Shown here in pieces: positions 39,555 to 43,167 of a stretch of 43,167 nucleotides of DNA; position 1 is the first letter of the stretch, and every line of letters starts with the position of its first letter. Source of the DNA: BS750m-G62 sp964577175 (GTDB taxonomy: Bacteria; Planctomycetota; Phycisphaerae; FEN-1346); NCBI GenBank assembly GCA_964577175.1, contig CAZNYC010000015.1, positions 1 to 43,167 of the forward strand. Direction: 5' to 3'. A program made the translations under genes and the position numbers. A model generated the notes under the pieces. The model worked only from the letters and a program-made list of their open reading frames with translations. It had not been told where the DNA came from and did not search any database.

Positions 39555-39582
39555 GCGCGGTGGGCAAGCCTGCCTGCCGCGC
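39555..39582. repeat. Hybrid family A/CAAG palindrome
   Basis: GCGCGGTGGG-CAAGCCTG-CCTGCCGCGC: family A outer stem with a CAAG loop, between rhaB stop and the channel gene ribosome site. Confidence 0.6.
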
Positions 39583-39626
39583 GCCCCAGGCGCTTGCAGC
39601 GCCGCAACGCGAGGGATGGAATTCCT

Positions 39627-42600
39627 ATGCGACGAGTGTTCCAGAGCCTGGCCGTCCTCCTGCTGGCCGCCCTGCCGGGGTCGATCGCCGCCGGCGCGGA
39701 GACGCCGGCCGAGGCGCCCACCCCGCCGCCGGCCGAGACGTCGCCGACGGCCGAAGCGCCCGGCCCCCCCGTTCCCGAACTGACGCCCGAGGTTATTCGG
39801 GCACGGATCAAGCAGACCGAGAGCGATACCTCGCTCGACGAGGCCGAGCAGAAAGAACTCGTCGGCCGGTATAACCAGGTGCTGGCCGAGTTGGAACTTG
39901 CCGCAAGCCATACCGCCCAGGCCGAGAAACTCGCCAAGGAGACCCAGCAGGCCCCCGAGGAACTCAAACGCCTGGACGCGGCACTCAAGGTGCCGTCGAC
40001 CCTCGAGATTCCGGCCGTCCCCGCCGACGCCACCATCGCCGAACTCCAGCAGCGGCTGAGCGAACTGGAGAACGACCTCGGACTCCGGCGCGAACGCCTT
40101 GAAGCCCTCGAAACGAAACTCAAGGGGTCCGCTGAACGCAAGGCCTCGCTGCCGGAACGCCTGACCGCGGCGCGAAACCGCCTGAACGCGGTGGAGGTCG
40201 CGCTGGCCGATCTGCCGGAGACCGAGACGGCCGGACCGGCCGTCCGGTCGCAGCGGGCGCTGCTCCAGGCCCGCCGGCGGGCGACGTCGGCCGAAATCAT
40301 GGCCCTCGAGACCGAACTGGCCACCTTCGATACGCTCACACGGCTCCTGACGCTCCGCCGCGACCTGGCCGCCCGAGACCTGGCCCGGGCCGAGAAGCAG
40401 GTCGAGCCGTGGCGTACGGCCGTGGCGGACCGGCGCACGCGCGAGGCGCAGCAGGCCGCCACCCAGGCCGAGGAGGCCGCCCGCCAGGCCGCCCGCCAGC
40501 ATCCCGCCGTCGCCGAGATCGCCGAGGAGAACAAGCAGTTGGCCGACCGGCGAACCGGGCCGGACTCGCTCCTGGCCAAGCACGAGGCCGGCCAGGGCGA
40601 GTTGGAACGCATCGAGCGAGCCACGACCCGCATCCAGCGAGACTTCGAGGAAGTCAAGGCCGACATCGCCGTCGCCGGCCTGACCGAGGACATGGGCCGC
40701 GTGCTCCGGCAGCGGCAGCAGCGCCTTCACGAGGCGGGGGACCGGCAGCAGAACATCCGGCAGCGGAAGACGGAACTGGCCGAGGTCCTGCTTTCTCTGG
40801 CCGCCCTCCGCCGCCGGGAGGATGACCTGAAGAATGTCGATGAGCGCGTGGAGCCGCTCGTCGCGTCGCTCGACCGGGCCCTCGGCGAGGAGCGCCTCGA
40901 CCGCATCGCCGACGCCGCCCGCGACCTCCTCCTCACCCGCAAGCAGCTGCTCGCCGACCTCATCGGCGACCACCGCCAGTACTCCTCGCTGCTCATCCGG
41001 TTGAATCTGAAGGAGCAGGAACTGGCGGCGGCGTCGGAGACGTTCGCCGAGTACATCCGCGAACGGGTGCTGTGGGTGCGAAGCGGGGCGCCGCTCGGCC
41101 TGGCGCACGCGGCCGACGCCGCCCGCGCCGCCGCGTGGCTGGTCGCGCCGCAGGGATGGGCCGACCTCGGCGTCACCCTGTGGCGGGACCTGCGCGCCCA
41201 TCCGGTGTATTACGCGCTGGCGGCCGTGCTCGTGGCCGCCATGGTCGTCACCCGCCGCAGGAGCCTCCGGGCCCTCCACAGCGTCGGCAAACAGGTCATC
41301 CGGGTGGACACCGACCGCTTCGCGCACACGGTGCGGGCAACGGGGCTGACGGTGTGGCTCGTGTCGCTCGGCCCGCTGGTCGTGGGCTTCCTCGGCTGGC
41401 GGCTGGCCGAGGCCGACACCGCCGTGTTTCCGGAGGCGGTCGGGGCGGGCCTGAAGGCGACCGCCGCCGTCTACCTGCTCCTGGAGGTCGCCCGGATGCT
41501 CGCGGTACGCGACGGGCTCGGCCATCAGCACTTCCGCTGGAGCGCCCGGAGCCTTCGGATGGTCCGGAAAGGGCTCTTCCGCCCGTTGCTGGCGCTGCTG
41601 CCGGTGGTGGCGATCGTGGCCACGCTCGAGGCCCAGCCCGCCGAGGCGCATCGCAATTCGCTCGGCCGGCTGGTCCTGATGGCCGGGTTCCTCGTGTGCG
41701 CCTTTCTGCTGCTCCGCGTGCTCCACCCGCGGGGCGAGTTGATGAAGGCGTTCCTCGCCCGGCGGCGCGACGGCTGGCTCGACCGGCTCCGCTACGTCTG
41801 GTTCCCCCTGGCCGTGGCCGTGCCCGTCGGACTCGCCGTCGCCGTCGGCGCCGGCTACTACTACACCGTCGTCGAACTGGGCCGGCTGCTCGTCGTCACG
41901 CTGTGGCTGGTGGCGGGCCTGGCGGTCGTCTACGGCCTGACGATGCGGGTGTTGTTCATGGCGCGCCGGCGCCTGGCCGTCCAGCGGGCAGAGCAGCGAC
42001 GCGAGGCCGCCCAAGCCGCCGGTGAGCAGGACACCGGCGAGGCCGGACCGGTCCCCCTTCAACCCGGTGCCGAGGAGGAGGAAACCAGCCTCGGCACCAT
42101 CAGCGAGCAGACCCGCCGGCTGGTCCGGAGCCTGGTGGCCCTGGGAATGCTCGTGGGCCTTTACCTCATCTGGATCGACGTCCTCCCCGCCCTTCGCGTG
42201 CTCCAGGAGGTGGATATCTGGACCTACGGCGACGGCGCGGTGGTCACGTTGGCGGACGTGGCCTCGGCGATCCTCGTAACCGTGGTGACCGTCCTCGCCG
42301 CCCAGAACCTGCCGGGTCTGCTGGAGGTGGCGGTCCTCCAGCACCTGCCGCTGGCGGCCGGCGTCCGCTTTGCCATCACGACGGTCTCGCGGTACCTGAT
42401 CACGATCGTAGGGGTAGTCGTGGCGTTTGCCCTGATCGGGGTGGGGTGGTCGAAAGTCCAGTGGCTGGCCGCCGCCATCACGGTGGGGCTGGGCTTCGGC
42501 CTCCAGGAGATCTTCGCCAACTTCGTCTCCGGCCTCATCATCCTGTTCGAGCGGCCGATGCGCGTCGGCGACGTCGTCAGCGTCAGCGAGACGACCGGCT

Positions 42601-43085
42601 ACGTGACCCGCATCCGCATCCGCGCCACCACCATCACCGACTGGGACCGCAAGGAACTCATCGTCCCGAACAAGGAGTTCGTGACCGGCCGGCTGGTGAA
42701 CTGGTCGCTCTCGGACGACCTGCTGAGGCTGACGCTGGAGGTGGGCATCGCGTACGGGTCGAACACGGCCCTGGCCACCGAACTGCTGCTGAAGTGCGCC
42801 CGCGAGAGCCCCGACGTGCTCGAAGACCCGCCGCCGTCGGCGTACTTCGACAAGTTCGGCGACAGCGCGCTGCTCTTTAAATTACGCTTCTATATTTCTG
42901 GGGTACGCCAGTGGCTCGTCATCCGCGACCGGCTGCACCGGGCCGTTGACGAGGCGTTCCGCGCCAACAATATCGAAATCTCCTTCCCGCAGCGCGACAT
43001 CCACGTCCGCACCATCCGCCCGGAACTGGCCATGAAACTCGAACACGAAGACGGTGGCGAGAAACAAGACGAAACCGAGGCGTAG
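39627..43085 (+). CDS. Large mechanosensitive channel, MscS family (MscK/MscM-like)
   Basis: 1152 residues. Sec signal (LAVLLLAALPGSIAAGAET), then a long periplasmic coiled-coil region (about 45-480) rich in Glu/Arg/Leu/Ala, followed by about ten membrane segments (from about 520) and a C-terminal MscS module. The pore helix is at about 944-975 (WLAAAITVGLGFGLQEIFAN), followed by RPMRVGDVVSVSETTGYVTRI and IVPNKEFVTG (about 976-1030). This is the layout of MscK/YjeP: an osmotic safety valve. A stretch near 42870-42905 is markedly AT-rich (TTTAAATTACGCTTCTATAT) and codes for LFKLRFYIS in an otherwise GC-rich gene. GAGGGATGGA precedes the ATG by about 8 nt. Confidence 0.9.
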   Translation: MRRVFQSLAVLLLAALPGSIAAGAETPAEAPTPPPAETSPTAEAPGPPVPELTPEVIRARIKQTESDTSLDEAEQKELVGRYNQVLAELELAASHTAQAEKLAKETQQAPEELKRLDAALKVPSTLEIPAVPADATIAELQQRLSELENDLGLRRERLEALETKLKGSAERKASLPERLTAARNRLNAVEVALADLPETETAGPAVRSQRALLQARRRATSAEIMALETELATFDTLTRLLTLRRDLAARDLARAEKQVEPWRTAVADRRTREAQQAATQAEEAARQAARQHPAVAEIAEENKQLADRRTGPDSLLAKHEAGQGELERIERATTRIQRDFEEVKADIAVAGLTEDMGRVLRQRQQRLHEAGDRQQNIRQRKTELAEVLLSLAALRRREDDLKNVDERVEPLVASLDRALGEERLDRIADAARDLLLTRKQLLADLIGDHRQYSSLLIRLNLKEQELAAASETFAEYIRERVLWVRSGAPLGLAHAADAARAAAWLVAPQGWADLGVTLWRDLRAHPVYYALAAVLVAAMVVTRRRSLRALHSVGKQVIRVDTDRFAHTVRATGLTVWLVSLGPLVVGFLGWRLAEADTAVFPEAVGAGLKATAAVYLLLEVARMLAVRDGLGHQHFRWSARSLRMVRKGLFRPLLALLPVVAIVATLEAQPAEAHRNSLGRLVLMAGFLVCAFLLLRVLHPRGELMKAFLARRRDGWLDRLRYVWFPLAVAVPVGLAVAVGAGYYYTVVELGRLLVVTLWLVAGLAVVYGLTMRVLFMARRRLAVQRAEQRREAAQAAGEQDTGEAGPVPLQPGAEEEETSLGTISEQTRRLVRSLVALGMLVGLYLIWIDVLPALRVLQEVDIWTYGDGAVVTLADVASAILVTVVTVLAAQNLPGLLEVAVLQHLPLAAGVRFAITTVSRYLITIVGVVVAFALIGVGWSKVQWLAAAITVGLGFGLQEIFANFVSGLIILFERPMRVGDVVSVSETTGYVTRIRIRATTITDWDRKELIVPNKEFVTGRLVNWSLSDDLLRLTLEVGIAYGSNTALATELLLKCARESPDVLEDPPPSAYFDKFGDSALLFKLRFYISGVRQWLVIRDRLHRAVDEAFRANNIEISFPQRDIHVRTIRPELAMKLEHEDGGEKQDETEA

Positions 43086-43103
43086 AGCGAGGCCGCGGGA
43101 CGC

Positions 43104-43167
43104 CTACAACGTCACGTCCAGCGCCGGGGCGGCGAGGGCGTCGGCGGGGTCGAGGAGGGGCTCATCC
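43104..43167 (-). CDS. C-terminal end of an unidentified gene (partial)
   Basis: On the minus strand the last about 20 codons read DEPLLDPADALAAPALDVTL and end at TAG (43106-43104). The codon pattern is compatible with a protein C-terminus ending convergently with the channel gene, and the frame is open to the window edge. Too short to identify. Confidence 0.4.
   Translation of the reverse strand, partial: DEPLLDPADALAAPALDVTL

Noticed and set aside
39534..42344. Minus-strand ORF of 936 codons opposite the MscS channel
   Set aside because: Antisense shadow rich in His/Gln/Gly/Arg with no recognisable domain; the channel frame has signal, membrane and MscS motifs.

Overview
This 43 kb window is a very GC-rich chromosomal segment that reads like a Planctomycetota genome, probably Phycisphaerae-like. 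The evidence is two or three secreted PQQ-type beta-propellers, a DUF4838 protein, a squalene-hopene-cyclase-like enzyme, many Sec or lipoprotein signals, TTGAC-N18-TA promoters, and a very high load of dispersed palindromes. The assignment is an inference from gene content. No rRNA, phage, CRISPR array or intact transposase gene is visible.

Layout. At 1-4111 (minus) a lipoprotein beta-propeller, a GT4-type glycosyltransferase and an ABC ATPase/FtsX-type permease pair lie in one direction; the permease runs off the left edge. At 4326-12014 (minus) five genes form an apparent isoprenoid cluster: Fe-S protein, radical SAM enzyme, a DUF116-polyprenyl synthase fusion, a prenyltransferase-fold protein and a class II triterpene-cyclase-like enzyme. 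At 12212-17304 two secreted PQQ-propeller proteins are divergent; the second carries a methyltransferase-like N-terminus. A MITE-like element (17329-17487) follows, then a TrkA-C membrane protein and trpE, then coaD and a CPBP protease in the other direction. At 21630-27692 (plus) are a small lipoprotein, a Cof-type HAD phosphatase and a ribose-type sugar ABC transporter (binding protein, double ATPase, permease). At 27826-33456 (minus) are two AlkP-superfamily phosphodiesterases behind a tandemly duplicated archaemetzincin-like protein that has lost its catalytic residues. At 33507-43167 are tRNA-Leu(CAG), an EAL-like/HDOD protein, tRNA-Cys(GCA), a DUF4838 protein, rhamnulokinase, a large MscS-family channel and the tail of one more gene.

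The most striking feature is the repeats. At least six families of palindromic element fill nearly every intergenic gap. The dominant family (A) is an 11-bp GC stem with a 6-nt loop (CTCCGC or its complement). It usually occurs as two inverted copies about 70-80 bp in total, the architecture of REPINs. The elements also sit in frame inside genes: three or more in the cyclase gene, one pair in a phosphodiesterase, one element each in the ferredoxin and the methyltransferase-propeller genes, and in three secreted proteins a family A pair lies between the start codon and the hydrophobic core of the signal peptide. The other notable findings are the isoprenoid cluster and the pseudo-archaemetzincin operon.

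Functionally, the transporter, HAD phosphatase, DUF4838 protein and rhamnulokinase fit a polysaccharide-degrading heterotroph. The cyclase cluster suggests a dedicated terpenoid product of unknown structure.
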